Assembly (NCBI GenBank): GCA_030916785.1 | Contig: JAUPVY010000032.1 | Coordinates: 1-6,296, forward strand | Origin: Patescibacteria group bacterium | GTDB lineage: Bacteria > Patescibacteriota > Minisyncoccia > Phycocordibacterales > DATDWN01 | Length of the DNA: 6,296 nt | Direction: 5' to 3' | Shown here: positions 1 through 5,450 of the stretch, piece by piece | Position numbering within the stretch: position 1 is the first letter of the stretch | How the letters are laid out: each line of letters begins with the position of its first letter | Notes under the pieces: model-generated | Database searches by the model: none | Told to the model about the DNA's origin: nothing | What the model saw: the letters and a program-made list of their open reading frames with translations, nothing else | Translations under genes and position numbers: made by a program

Positions 1-309
1 GCCATTGAAGAAAATTATGGCTCGTTTGAAACTTTTATGACTGTTTTCAAAATGACAGCCATGATAAGAGGTATTGGTTGGGCAATGCTCTGGTATGATA
101 GAAAAGAAAAAAAACTACTTAACTCATGGGTGGACGAACAACATTTTGGACAACTTCAAAACTGCGCACCTATTATTGCCCTGGATATGTGGGAACACTC
201 ATACGTTGCAGACTATCAGCCAAGTGGAAAGAAACAATATGTCGAAGACTTCTTCTCAAACCTAAACTGGTCAAAAGTGGAAGAAAACTTTAATGGTGCC
301 CAGAAATAG
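1..309 (+). CDS. Fe/Mn-family superoxide dismutase, C-terminal part (5' end outside window)
   Basis: The reading frame is open from base 1 to a TAG at 307-309, giving about 102 residues. The visible Met at 37 lies mid-domain and is not the start. Superoxide dismutase converts superoxide to oxygen and hydrogen peroxide at an Fe or Mn centre. The sequence shows the family's C-terminal alpha/beta domain: the helix NYGSFETF, then RGIGWAML (counterpart of GSGWxWL), then PIIALDMWEHSYVADY, whose Asp and His are two of the four metal ligands, and a closing NLNWSKVEENF (counterpart of VNW). The two N-terminal His ligands lie outside the window. The residue before the short loop is Gln-His (DEQH), the region that helps tune metal preference, but Fe or Mn cannot be decided from this part alone. 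The gene converges on comEC with one base between the two stop codons, and no terminator is visible. Confidence 0.93.
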   Translation, partial: AIEENYGSFETFMTVFKMTAMIRGIGWAMLWYDRKEKKLLNSWVDEQHFGQLQNCAPIIALDMWEHSYVADYQPSGKKQYVEDFFSNLNWSKVEENFNGAQK

Positions 310-310
310 T

Positions 311-1777
311 TTAGTTTTTCTTTCTTAAATAGTACAGACCAAAGAAAATTAGTAAATAGATAACCGCAACAACTGCCGGAGAAAAGGCTGGTAGGTTTAG
401 TGCACCGAATGGAATACTTGCTCCAATGTGAACCACTGTAAGCTGGTACCACAGAAGAATATAGGTAAAAAATGCTGGAATAAAAGAAAGATAGAGAGAT
501 AAAAGTCCTAGAACACCCGTGATGAATCCCAAAGACATGGTGAGCGGTATAGTACCCAAAATCAAAACATTAACCGGCAGAGAAACTAGAGAAAGAACGC
601 CCATATTGTAAATAAGATATGGGAGAACTGTGATTTGGGTTGCAATGGTCGAAGAAACTATTTCTTGTAGGCCAAACCTTTCTGTAACCCAAGATAAATA
701 TGGAGTTATGTGTGGAGTAACAAATATTAGTCCAATCGTGGCTAAGACAGAAAGCTGAAAAGATGGGTCAAAGGCGAGAAGAAGTGGGTTTGGAGCAAGC
801 ATTAGGACAACAGTGAAACCGAAAACTCTGCTGGCTTTGTAGTCTCTGTTAAATTTTTTGGCAAACAGGGCAACCAAAACCATAATAGCCGCCCTCCACG
901 CACTAGCCCCTCCCCCAGAAAGAATAGTAAACAATATTATACTGACAGCCCCGAAACCGAAAGACATATTTTTTGGTAAAAATTTAAAAACTGCCATTAT
1001 ACTACTGGCCACAATAGCGATGTTGTAACCAGACAAAACAACAATGTGAGAAACTCCTGTTTTTTGAAATTCTGTGAGTAGCTCTTTGCCCAAACTTTGT
1101 TTTGTTCCGAGGAGAAGTCCCGCAAGTAAACTCGACTCTGGCTCTGGCAATGCATCGTGAATAGAGTCTGTAAACTTTCTTTTTGTCTTGAAAAGAAGTG
1201 TTTTAACGAAACTTCCATGACCACTTGAGACAAACTCCACATTTGTAAAACGGCTTGTATACCACACACCTCGTACACGAAGGTATCCCTTATAATCAAA
1301 AACTCTTCCATTGGTTTCAAATTCCCCCGGCTCCTCTAGCACAACTTTCGCCCTGACCTTGTCTCCATAAGAAAACTCTGGGTATATTGGAACTGTCACT
1401 AATATTTTTTCTTTGACTGGAATAGTTGTTGTACCGTTCACAACACTTCTCACACCAACAGTCAGTTTTGTATTAGTTTCTCTGACATCTGGTTCACCGA
1501 CAATTATTCCTTCTATGTTTATCTGTTTTCCAACGTATTTATCTAACCGGGAATCAGTGTACAAATCAGAAATCATAATTCTGCCAACACCACACAGAAT
1601 TCCAAACATAATAAACAAAGTGATATTTAAAATTTTACGACTGTTTTCATCAACAAAATATCTGTACGCAAAAAATACAACAGTTAAAAAAATAAGAGCA
1701 ACAAAAAATCCGACGTTAATCGGAAAAATTGAACCCAGTGCTATACCCCCTATAAATCCGAGGATTAGGGAGATCAT
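311..1777 (-). CDS. comEC: ComEC/Rec2-family DNA uptake channel, short form
   Basis: This 488-residue polytopic membrane protein is predicted to form the inner-membrane channel that takes up single-stranded DNA in natural transformation. Hydrophobic segments at about residues 1-40 and 50-70 are followed by a soluble beta-rich stretch (about 80-180, DUF4131/OB-like), then the Competence domain (about 210-480). That domain contains the family hallmark SHIVVLSGYNIAIV (243-256), the small-residue run SGGGASAWRAAIM (287-299) and DPSFQLSVLATIGL. It ends at a lysine tail after the last membrane helix. The metallo-beta-lactamase-like domain found at the C-terminus of the classic 750-800 residue ComEC is absent, and the frame ends cleanly rather than looking broken. 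The ATG lies 4 nt after the rnhA stop and has only a weak GGA upstream, so translation is probably coupled to rnhA. The membrane channel role is family knowledge; competence in this organism is inference. Confidence 0.9.
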   Translation of the reverse strand: MISLILGFIGGIALGSIFPINVGFFVALIFLTVVFFAYRYFVDENSRKILNITLFIMFGILCGVGRIMISDLYTDSRLDKYVGKQINIEGIIVGEPDVRETNTKLTVGVRSVVNGTTTIPVKEKILVTVPIYPEFSYGDKVRAKVVLEEPGEFETNGRVFDYKGYLRVRGVWYTSRFTNVEFVSSGHGSFVKTLLFKTKRKFTDSIHDALPEPESSLLAGLLLGTKQSLGKELLTEFQKTGVSHIVVLSGYNIAIVASSIMAVFKFLPKNMSFGFGAVSIILFTILSGGGASAWRAAIMVLVALFAKKFNRDYKASRVFGFTVVLMLAPNPLLLAFDPSFQLSVLATIGLIFVTPHITPYLSWVTERFGLQEIVSSTIATQITVLPYLIYNMGVLSLVSLPVNVLILGTIPLTMSLGFITGVLGLLSLYLSFIPAFFTYILLWYQLTVVHIGASIPFGALNLPAFSPAVVAVIYLLIFFGLYYLRKKN

Positions 1778-1781
1778 AATA

Positions 1782-2456
1782 TTATTCCGTAAACTCTTTT
1801 ATTATCTCTTCTTCGTCAGATGGGGATGTAGACTTTTTATACCTTGCACCAGAGACTCCGTTCACCCGTGCTTTGCACTCATCCCAAGTTTTATGAACCT
1901 TTATTTCTCCATCTACCATACTTATATATGAATAGGCTTTGCTTTTGCTTTTAGTCTTACTCTTTGACTCCTTTGATTCTTTAATGGAAACATCAATACC
2001 GTATCTTTCTTTGGACCCATTGTATAAAACAACAGGTGCCCTGTCGGCAAAAGAAGTGGCAATTACATCGCACCTTTCATTCCCTGCGGTACCGCTATGC
2101 CCTTTTATTAATTTCCAATCAATTATTTTATGTGATGTTGCCTCGACTAGTCTCTCCCACAAATCCTTATTCAAGACATCTTCCTTTTGTGAGGTTTTCC
2201 ATTTATTTTTCTTCCAACCGATAACCCAGCGAGTTGTGCCGGAAACAACATAAGCCGAGTCGGTATATATAGTCATCTCTCGTTCATGTAAACTTGACTC
2301 CAAAGCAGATATAGCCGCCATAAGTTCCATGCGGTTGTTTGTTGTGTGGTCTTCTCTACCACCAAGTTCCATGGCTGAATCATCAGTAATAACAATAGCT
2401 CCCCAACCACCAGGTCCGGGATTGCCTCTCGCTGCACCATCTGTAAAAATAATCAT
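1782..2456 (-). CDS. rnhA: Ribonuclease HI with C-terminal viroplasmin-like domain
   Basis: This 224-residue cytoplasmic enzyme cleaves the RNA strand of RNA:DNA hybrids (R-loops, primers). The RNase H fold occupies about residues 1-138 and has every expected catalytic position: D6 in IIFTDGAARGNPGPGGWGA, E44 in NNRMEL, D66 in YTDS, H120 in GHSG and D130 in GNERCD. A Lys/Ser-rich linker (about 158-173) then leads to residues 174-222, YSYIS...TWDECKARVNGVSGARYK, which look like the caulimovirus viroplasmin/RNase H1 hybrid-binding domain. That domain is N-terminal in eukaryotic RNase H1, so the order here is reversed. The protein starts at the ATG at 2456 because the catalytic strand begins immediately there (MIIFTDG), and an extended -10 lies only 6 nt upstream, suggesting a leaderless message. 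It is the first gene of a pair with comEC. Confidence 0.95.
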   Translation of the reverse strand: MIIFTDGAARGNPGPGGWGAIVITDDSAMELGGREDHTTNNRMELMAAISALESSLHEREMTIYTDSAYVVSGTTRWVIGWKKNKWKTSQKEDVLNKDLWERLVEATSHKIIDWKLIKGHSGTAGNERCDVIATSFADRAPVVLYNGSKERYGIDVSIKESKESKSKTKSKSKAYSYISMVDGEIKVHKTWDECKARVNGVSGARYKKSTSPSDEEEIIKEFTE

Positions 2457-2462
2457 TTTTCT

Positions 2463-2471
2463 ATTATAACA
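2463..2471 (-). promoter_or_regulatory. Extended -10 promoter of rnhA-comEC, probably leaderless
   Basis: Read on the minus strand, TGT then TATAAT (2468-2463) forms a perfect extended -10 element. Only 6 nt separate it from the A of the rnhA ATG, so transcription should begin at or next to the start codon. No good -35 (AGAGTT at 17 nt spacing) and no Shine-Dalgarno sequence are present. Confidence 0.6.
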
Positions 2472-2500
2472 AAAACAAATAAAATAACTCTACTTTAGAT

Positions 2501-2536
2501 ATACAAAAAGGGCCCGCGTTGCAAGCAACGGGGCCC
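2501..2536 (-). terminator. Intrinsic terminator of the structured RNA
   Basis: On the minus strand a GC-rich hairpin is followed at once by TTTTTGTAT. GGGCCC (2536-2531) pairs with GGGCCC (2515-2510), and CAACG-type arms (2530-2526 with 2521-2517) close a four-base loop, leaving one bulged G at 2516. The other strand has no U-run after the stem, so the terminator acts only on minus-strand transcription. It isolates the upstream RNA from rnhA. Confidence 0.9.
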
Positions 2537-2907
2537 CGGTCTGAGAGAATCCGCAAATCCTCTCAATGGACCTGTTAGTCGAGTGATCGGCTCACTCTGT
2601 GCCACCGGGGACCTACCCCCCGGCTAGGACTCAGTTCTTCATTCACACTCCTTGATGAATTTGGAACCACGCGAGTCTTGGATTACCACTTAACCAACCC
2701 GATACGGGCGTCAGCGTTCCGGCTCAACCATCACCCATTTGCTCCTTCTGGAGCTGTGGACCTGATTCGACTTCGCTTTTTTGGAATGACCATCAAGTGG
2801 TCAGACGCGTAGGCGGTTATCGAGATATTGGTCCTTATTGTTTGGGGACAGCCTTATTTGCCTTTCCGAAGGGCTTTGTGGCAAACCTCTCTCGCTTTTA
2901 TTTAACT
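2505..2907 (-). ncRNA. Structured non-coding RNA of about 400 nt, family not recognised
   Basis: This stretch is clearly richer in G+C than its surroundings, has no convincing reading frame, and lies between a near-consensus promoter and an intrinsic terminator on the minus strand. By eye the RNA folds into many local hairpins (minus-strand positions). A junction closed by CGAGA (2894-2890)/TCTCG (2825-2821) contains TTTGCC/GGCAAA (2885-2880/2862-2857) and GTCC/GGAC. Further hairpins are TGACCA/TGGTCA (2803-2798/2792-2787), GCTCC/GGAGC (2754-2750/2745-2741), a domain closed by GGAAC/GTTCC (2720-2716/2667-2663) holding CCCG/CGGG and TTGG/CCAA stems, CCGGGG/CCCCGG (2623-2618/2610-2605), GAGTG/CACTC (2597-2593/2585-2581), and GGTC+TGAGAG with CTCTCA+GACC (2572-2538). 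The RNase P core GAGGAAAGTCC and AGAnnnATG, the tmRNA tag and T-arm ends, and the SRP tetraloop region are not visible. The start is inferred from the -10 spacing. A highly diverged housekeeping RNA remains possible. Confidence 0.8.
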
Positions 2908-2913
2908 GTGTTA

Positions 2914-2942
2914 AGTATAGCACAGTACCATGTTTCTGTCAA
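2914..2942 (-). promoter_or_regulatory. Near-consensus promoter of the structured RNA
   Basis: On the minus strand TTGACA (2942-2937) and TATACT (2919-2914) are separated by exactly 17 nt, which predicts a start near 2907. It is the only promoter in the window with a full -35 box, suggesting strong, constitutive expression. It begins 4 nt beyond the recJ stop codon. Inverted hexamers ACTGTG (2926-2921) and CACAGT (2910-2905) flank the -10 symmetrically and could be an operator. Confidence 0.88.
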
Positions 2943-2946
2943 GCGA

Positions 2947-4698
2947 TTAAAATATATCCACTATTCTAAGCCTTAGCTCTGGGAAATTACGAAATTGTGA
3001 TTTTTCAAGAGTTGCCACCAGATTTATATTATCCCCCACACCTAGAGGCACAGTAAATTTGTCTGGGGTTGAAAAAAATGCGATAGCTGTGACGTCAGAG
3101 TTTTTAGAATTTTTAAATTTCAATTCCAAATGATTTTGCTCTTTGCCAAAAAGTTTTACATTACTTATTTTTATATTTTCAAAAAGAAAAAGTGGTTTTG
3201 GATTAGCTAATCCAAAAGGAGCAAAGCCTTCAATCAACCTGTACGTATCCCAACTAACTTCATTCAATGATAATTTTTTATCTAGGAGTGTAGCTGTCGT
3301 AGCTAACGCCTCAGCTGTAGAGTGTTCTCGAGCAAGCTCGAGAAAAGCCTCATTCAATCTGTCTTCCAGAGTGTGAATATTTTCTTGCATAACAGAAAAT
3401 CCACCGGCACCTTTGTGTCCACCATAGTCCACAAAAACATCTTTCACTTTTTCCATAAGAGAAACAACATCAGTGTCTCCACCGGCACGGCATGAACCTT
3501 TTATTATTGCGCTTCCATTACTTCCTTCCCTTCCCCAGAAAAAAACTGGACGGTTGTGTTCATCGGAGAAACTATTTGCCACGAGTCCTAAAAGGCTTGG
3601 CTTCCATTCTGGATTTCCGAAAACCAAAACGTGTTTCATTGTTTCATCACGGTCTGCAATTTTTTTCTTAATCTCTTTGACCATACTTCCGACCACACCT
3701 TTTCTCTCATCATTTTTATTATTCAAATGTTGTGCCAAAACTCCAGCCTCTACCTCATCTGTTGTAGACATCAGAGAAAACGCATCACGAGGAATTCCCA
3801 TCCTTGATGCTGCATTGATGCGAGGTGTGATCATGAAAGCAATATCATCTTCTGTTGCTGTCTGTTGATTTATTTTAAGTAGTGAAAAAAGTTTCTGCAG
3901 ACCCACTCGCGGACTTTTCTGTAAAACCTTCAATCCATAAAAAGAGAAAACTCTATTCTCGCCCTCAAGCGGAACCATGTCGGAAAGAGTAGCAAGACCA
4001 ACCATATCAAGCAACCACTTCTCCCAACCAACTGGAATCGTGGTTGCAATTTCTAATTTCAAATTTCTAATTTCTAAAATCAATGCTTGTACAACTTTAA
4101 AAATAACTCCTGCACCACAAAGCATTTTCTCTGGATACTCACATCCTTTTTGTTTTGGATTTATTATGGCAAATGCTTTTGGTAATTTCTTGCCCGGAAT
4201 ATGGTGGTCCGTGATTATTACATCAATCCCGAAACTATTTGCCAAATCAACTTGTTCCACATCTGTGATTCCACAATCAATAGTGATGATTAGTTTTACA
4301 CCTTCTGTATGAAGACTCGTGACAGCATCGTTGTTCAAACCAAAACCTTCTTCGTTGCGAAGAGGAATATAATTTACAAAATTATTGAAATTTATTTTTT
4401 TAAAAAAGTCGTGTAACACAACAGCACCCGGAATTCCATCGGCATCGTAGTCACTGTATATTCCAATTTTTTCATCTTCATTTATTGCCTTCAAAATTCT
4501 ATCTACAACTTTTTTCATGTCTTTCAAGAGGTATGGATCATGTAGGTGCAACACGTAATCTGGGCTGAGGAACCGCTCGGAACTCTCTACATCACCGATC
4601 CCCCGAGCATATAACATAGATCTTACGAGAGGATGGTAAGGTTTTAGGGCCTCATCAACGTTCTGTGTAACAGGATTTCGTAAGGAGTATTTTTTCAT
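2947..4698 (-). CDS. recJ: Single-stranded-DNA-specific exonuclease RecJ
   Basis: RecJ degrades single-stranded DNA 5' to 3' in recombination and repair. From the ATG at 4698 the protein has 583 residues, the usual length. It shows the DHH-family motifs in order: SDYDADG (82-88), DCG (141-143), DHH (164-166), RINAASR (293-299), GSCRAGGDTD (401-410) and GGHKGAGG (426-433, DHHA1). PFGLANPKPLF (494-504) precedes a C-terminal OB-fold. I chose 4698 because MKKYSLRNP is the typical N-terminus and an extended -10 lies 6 nt upstream. An in-frame ATG at 4737 would add 13 residues and would place that promoter inside the gene. An insertion around residues 208-220 (LILEIRNLKLEIATT) is encoded by a tandem heptamer repeat. 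The stop codon is 4 nt before the -35 of the structured RNA, and no terminator for recJ is visible there. Confidence 0.95.
   Translation of the reverse strand: MKKYSLRNPVTQNVDEALKPYHPLVRSMLYARGIGDVESSERFLSPDYVLHLHDPYLLKDMKKVVDRILKAINEDEKIGIYSDYDADGIPGAVVLHDFFKKINFNNFVNYIPLRNEEGFGLNNDAVTSLHTEGVKLIITIDCGITDVEQVDLANSFGIDVIITDHHIPGKKLPKAFAIINPKQKGCEYPEKMLCGAGVIFKVVQALILEIRNLKLEIATTIPVGWEKWLLDMVGLATLSDMVPLEGENRVFSFYGLKVLQKSPRVGLQKLFSLLKINQQTATEDDIAFMITPRINAASRMGIPRDAFSLMSTTDEVEAGVLAQHLNNKNDERKGVVGSMVKEIKKKIADRDETMKHVLVFGNPEWKPSLLGLVANSFSDEHNRPVFFWGREGSNGSAIIKGSCRAGGDTDVVSLMEKVKDVFVDYGGHKGAGGFSVMQENIHTLEDRLNEAFLELAREHSTAEALATTATLLDKKLSLNEVSWDTYRLIEGFAPFGLANPKPLFLFENIKISNVKLFGKEQNHLELKFKNSKNSDVTAIAFFSTPDKFTVPLGVGDNINLVATLEKSQFRNFPELRLRIVDIF
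4048..4082. repeat. Tandem heptamer repeat inside recJ
   Basis: On the plus strand there are four direct copies of AATTTC(T/A) at 4048-4075, followed by a decayed fifth (AAAATCA, 4076-4082). They encode the EIRNLKLEI stretch of RecJ, in a place where family members usually have a short loop. Seven is not a multiple of three, so gain or loss of a single unit would shift the recJ frame; three units would keep it. Confidence 0.85.
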
Positions 4699-4702
4699 TT
4701 CA

Positions 4703-4719
4703 TTAGTGTAACACACTAA
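4703..4719. other. Perfect 7-bp hairpin overlapping the recJ promoter
   Basis: TTAGTGT (4703-4709) and ACACTAA (4713-4719) are perfect inverted repeats around three bases. The hairpin covers the extended -10 of recJ and ends 4 nt before its ATG. If the transcript starts further upstream, for example from a TATATT at 4723-4718, this would be a 5' leader hairpin; otherwise it is a dyad in promoter DNA. Confidence 0.5.
4705..4713 (-). promoter_or_regulatory. Extended -10 promoter of recJ, probably leaderless
   Basis: On the minus strand TGT then TACACT (4710-4705) is followed after 6 nt by the ATG at 4698, the same geometry as at rnhA and tpiA. No -35 matches at normal spacing. A competing -10, TATATT at 4723-4718, would give a leader of about 13 nt. 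Confidence 0.45.
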
Positions 4720-4746
4720 TATAGACGCGAATAACAAGAATCTATG

Positions 4747-4815
4747 CCCGGTAGTAGAAGTTGGTATAGCACAGAATACTGTGCAGAAAGAAAAAATACC
4801 AACTTCACTACGGGG
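4747..4815. repeat. Palindromic element copy 1 (REP/BIME-like)
   Basis: The left arm GTAGTAGAAGTTGGTAT (4751-4767) pairs with ATACCAACTTCACTAC (4796-4811), with one bulged base, and the pairing extends outward through CCC/GGG. The loop holds an inner hairpin, GCACAG (4769-4774) with CTGTGC (4779-4784), and then an A-rich linker. The element lies between the divergent recJ and HIT genes. A partial further arm follows at 4820-4830. The family is defined by comparison with copies 2 and 3. Confidence 0.88.
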
Positions 4816-4830
4816 CTATCCCGTAGTGAA
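4804..4830. repeat. Perfect 11-bp hairpin formed by copy 1 and a broken next arm
   Basis: TTCACTACGGG (4804-4814) and CCCGTAGTGAA (4820-4830) are perfect inverted repeats around the loop GCTAT. The right half equals the start of the copy 3 left arm and then stops, so it looks like the remnant of a second element once joined to copy 1, as copies 2 and 3 are joined today. Confidence 0.8.
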
Positions 4831-4885
4831 AATGACATTGAATGAATTCGTAATGTGATATTATTATGTATGTGAAATTATTAGC

Positions 4886-4891
4886 TATAAT
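4886..4891 (+). promoter_or_regulatory. -10 box of the HIT gene promoter
   Basis: A perfect TATAAT predicts a start near 4898, giving a leader of about 23 nt to the first ATG. The hexamer at 17 nt spacing (ATTATG) is a poor -35. Unlike the other genes here, this one would have a leader. Confidence 0.5.
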
Positions 4892-4905
4892 CTATAGAGT
4901 GACCT

Positions 4906-4922
4906 ATCGTTCGTAGAACGAT
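4906..4922 (+). other. 7-bp hairpin overlapping the first HIT start codon
   Basis: ATCGTTC (4906-4912) pairs with GAACGAT (4916-4922) across the loop GTA. Its last two bases are the A and T of the ATG at 4921. In RNA it would bury that start codon, which either represses it or favours the next in-frame ATG at 4942. Confidence 0.5.
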
Positions 4923-5337
4923 GTCATTTTCTACTATCGGGATGGAAAATTGTATATTTTGTAAAATAGTGAAAGGAGATGTTCCTTCACATAGGGTTTA
5001 TGAGGATGATAATTTTTTAGCGTTCCTAGATATTAATCCAGAGTCTCCTGGACACACATTAGTTATTCCAAAAGAACACTACCGCTGGGTGTGGGATGTT
5101 CCGAATGCTGGAGAGTATTTTGAGATAGCCAAAAAAATTGCACTTGCACAGAAAAAAGCTTTTAATACAGATTTAGTTATTTCTAGAGTTGTGGGTGAAG
5201 AAGTCCCACACGCGCACATCTGGGTATTCCCTGCTTCTTTCAACAGAGGAGAGTTCGAAAAAACAGCTGGCGACAAAAAAGACTTTGCCGGAAATGCAGA
5301 GAAAATAAAAAAGGAATTATCCAGTAGTAGAAGTTGA
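4921..5337 (+). CDS. HIT-family (histidine triad) nucleotide hydrolase
   Basis: This protein of up to 138 residues is related to Hint-type enzymes, cytoplasmic hydrolases or transferases acting on nucleotide phosphoramidates or dinucleotides. The visible pattern is CIFC (11-14, zinc-site cysteines in many members), the helix/strand block SHRVYEDDNFLAFLDINPESPGHTLVIP, and VVGEEVPHAHIWVFP, the HIT motif. The triad reads H97-A-H99-I-W101: the middle, nucleophilic His is present but the third His is Trp. A second in-frame ATG at 4942 gives MENCIFCKIVKG, the usual family N-terminus, and may be the true start; neither ATG has a clear Shine-Dalgarno sequence. The last codons (Ser-Ser-Arg-Ser-stop) lie inside palindromic element copy 2. 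The substrate cannot be told from sequence. Confidence 0.9.
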   Translation: MSFSTIGMENCIFCKIVKGDVPSHRVYEDDNFLAFLDINPESPGHTLVIPKEHYRWVWDVPNAGEYFEIAKKIALAQKKAFNTDLVISRVVGEEVPHAHIWVFPASFNRGEFEKTAGDKKDFAGNAEKIKKELSSSRS

Positions 5338-5381
5338 TGTGGCACTAAAGTGCAACAAGTAAACATCAACTACACTACTGG
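5321..5381. repeat. Palindromic element copy 2, overlapping the HIT stop codon
   Basis: The arm GTAGTAGAAGTTGATGT (5324-5340, preceded by CCA) pairs with ACATCAACTACACTAC (5363-5378, followed by TGG). The loop has the inner hairpin GCACT (5342-5346)/AGTGC (5349-5353) and an A-rich linker. It has the same orientation as copy 1. Relative to copies 1 and 3, three base pairs differ on both arms at once, so pairing is kept. The final HIT codons and TGA lie in its left arm. Confidence 0.88.
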
Positions 5382-5386
5382 ACTAA

Positions 5387-5450
5387 CCCCGTAGTGAAGT
5401 TGGTATCAATTTATGTGCCTTTAGCACAATACCAACTTCTACTACCGGGG
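5387..5450. repeat. Palindromic element copy 3, abutting the tpiA stop codon
   Basis: The left arm GTAGTGAAGTTGGTAT (5391-5406, preceded by CCCC) pairs with ATACCAACTTCTACTAC (5429-5445, followed by CGGGG). The inner hairpin is TGTGC (5414-5418)/GCACA (5424-5428). It is inverted relative to copy 2 and separated from it by 5 bp (ACTAA). Its reverse complement has almost exactly the arms of copy 1 but a different loop. The tpiA stop codon (5453-5451) begins at its edge. No U-run follows on either strand. Confidence 0.88.

Noticed and set aside
1413..1931. Plus-strand open frame of 172 codons
   Set aside because: It runs antisense across comEC and rnhA, which have clear family motifs, and its own translation shows none.
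2505..2907. RNase P RNA (rnpB) as the identity of the structured RNA
   Set aside because: The length fits, but GAGGAAAGTCC near the 5' end and the AGAnnnATG / ACAGAA region near the 3' end are not present on the minus strand.
2505..2907. tmRNA (ssrA), normal or permuted
   Set aside because: GACTAAC followed by a hairpin near the 3' end, and a GATTCGAC on the opposite strand at 2763-2770, were tempting. However, there is no tag ORF ending in Ala-Ala-stop, no TTCGANTC T-arm next to an acceptor end, and the GATTCGAC is on the strand without promoter or terminator.
2505..2907. Riboswitch or leader of rnhA
   Set aside because: A strong terminator ends the RNA and a separate extended -10 sits against the rnhA start. 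The many independent stems do not resemble a single aptamer with an expression platform.
3325..3344. Inverted repeat in recJ: TTCTCGAGC / GCTCGAGAA around AA
   Set aside because: It is a perfect 9-bp dyad, but it encodes a normal helical stretch (FLELAREH) and has no second copy in the window, so it is probably chance from codon use.
5321..5450. The palindromes as ordinary bidirectional terminators between HIT and tpiA
   Set aside because: No U-run follows the stems on either strand, the arms are shared with a copy in the divergent recJ-HIT region, and a nested inner hairpin is conserved. They may still slow polymerase.
4747..5450. CRISPR array
   Set aside because: There are only three palindromic copies, flanking a gene in both orientations, with no regular spacers and no cas genes.
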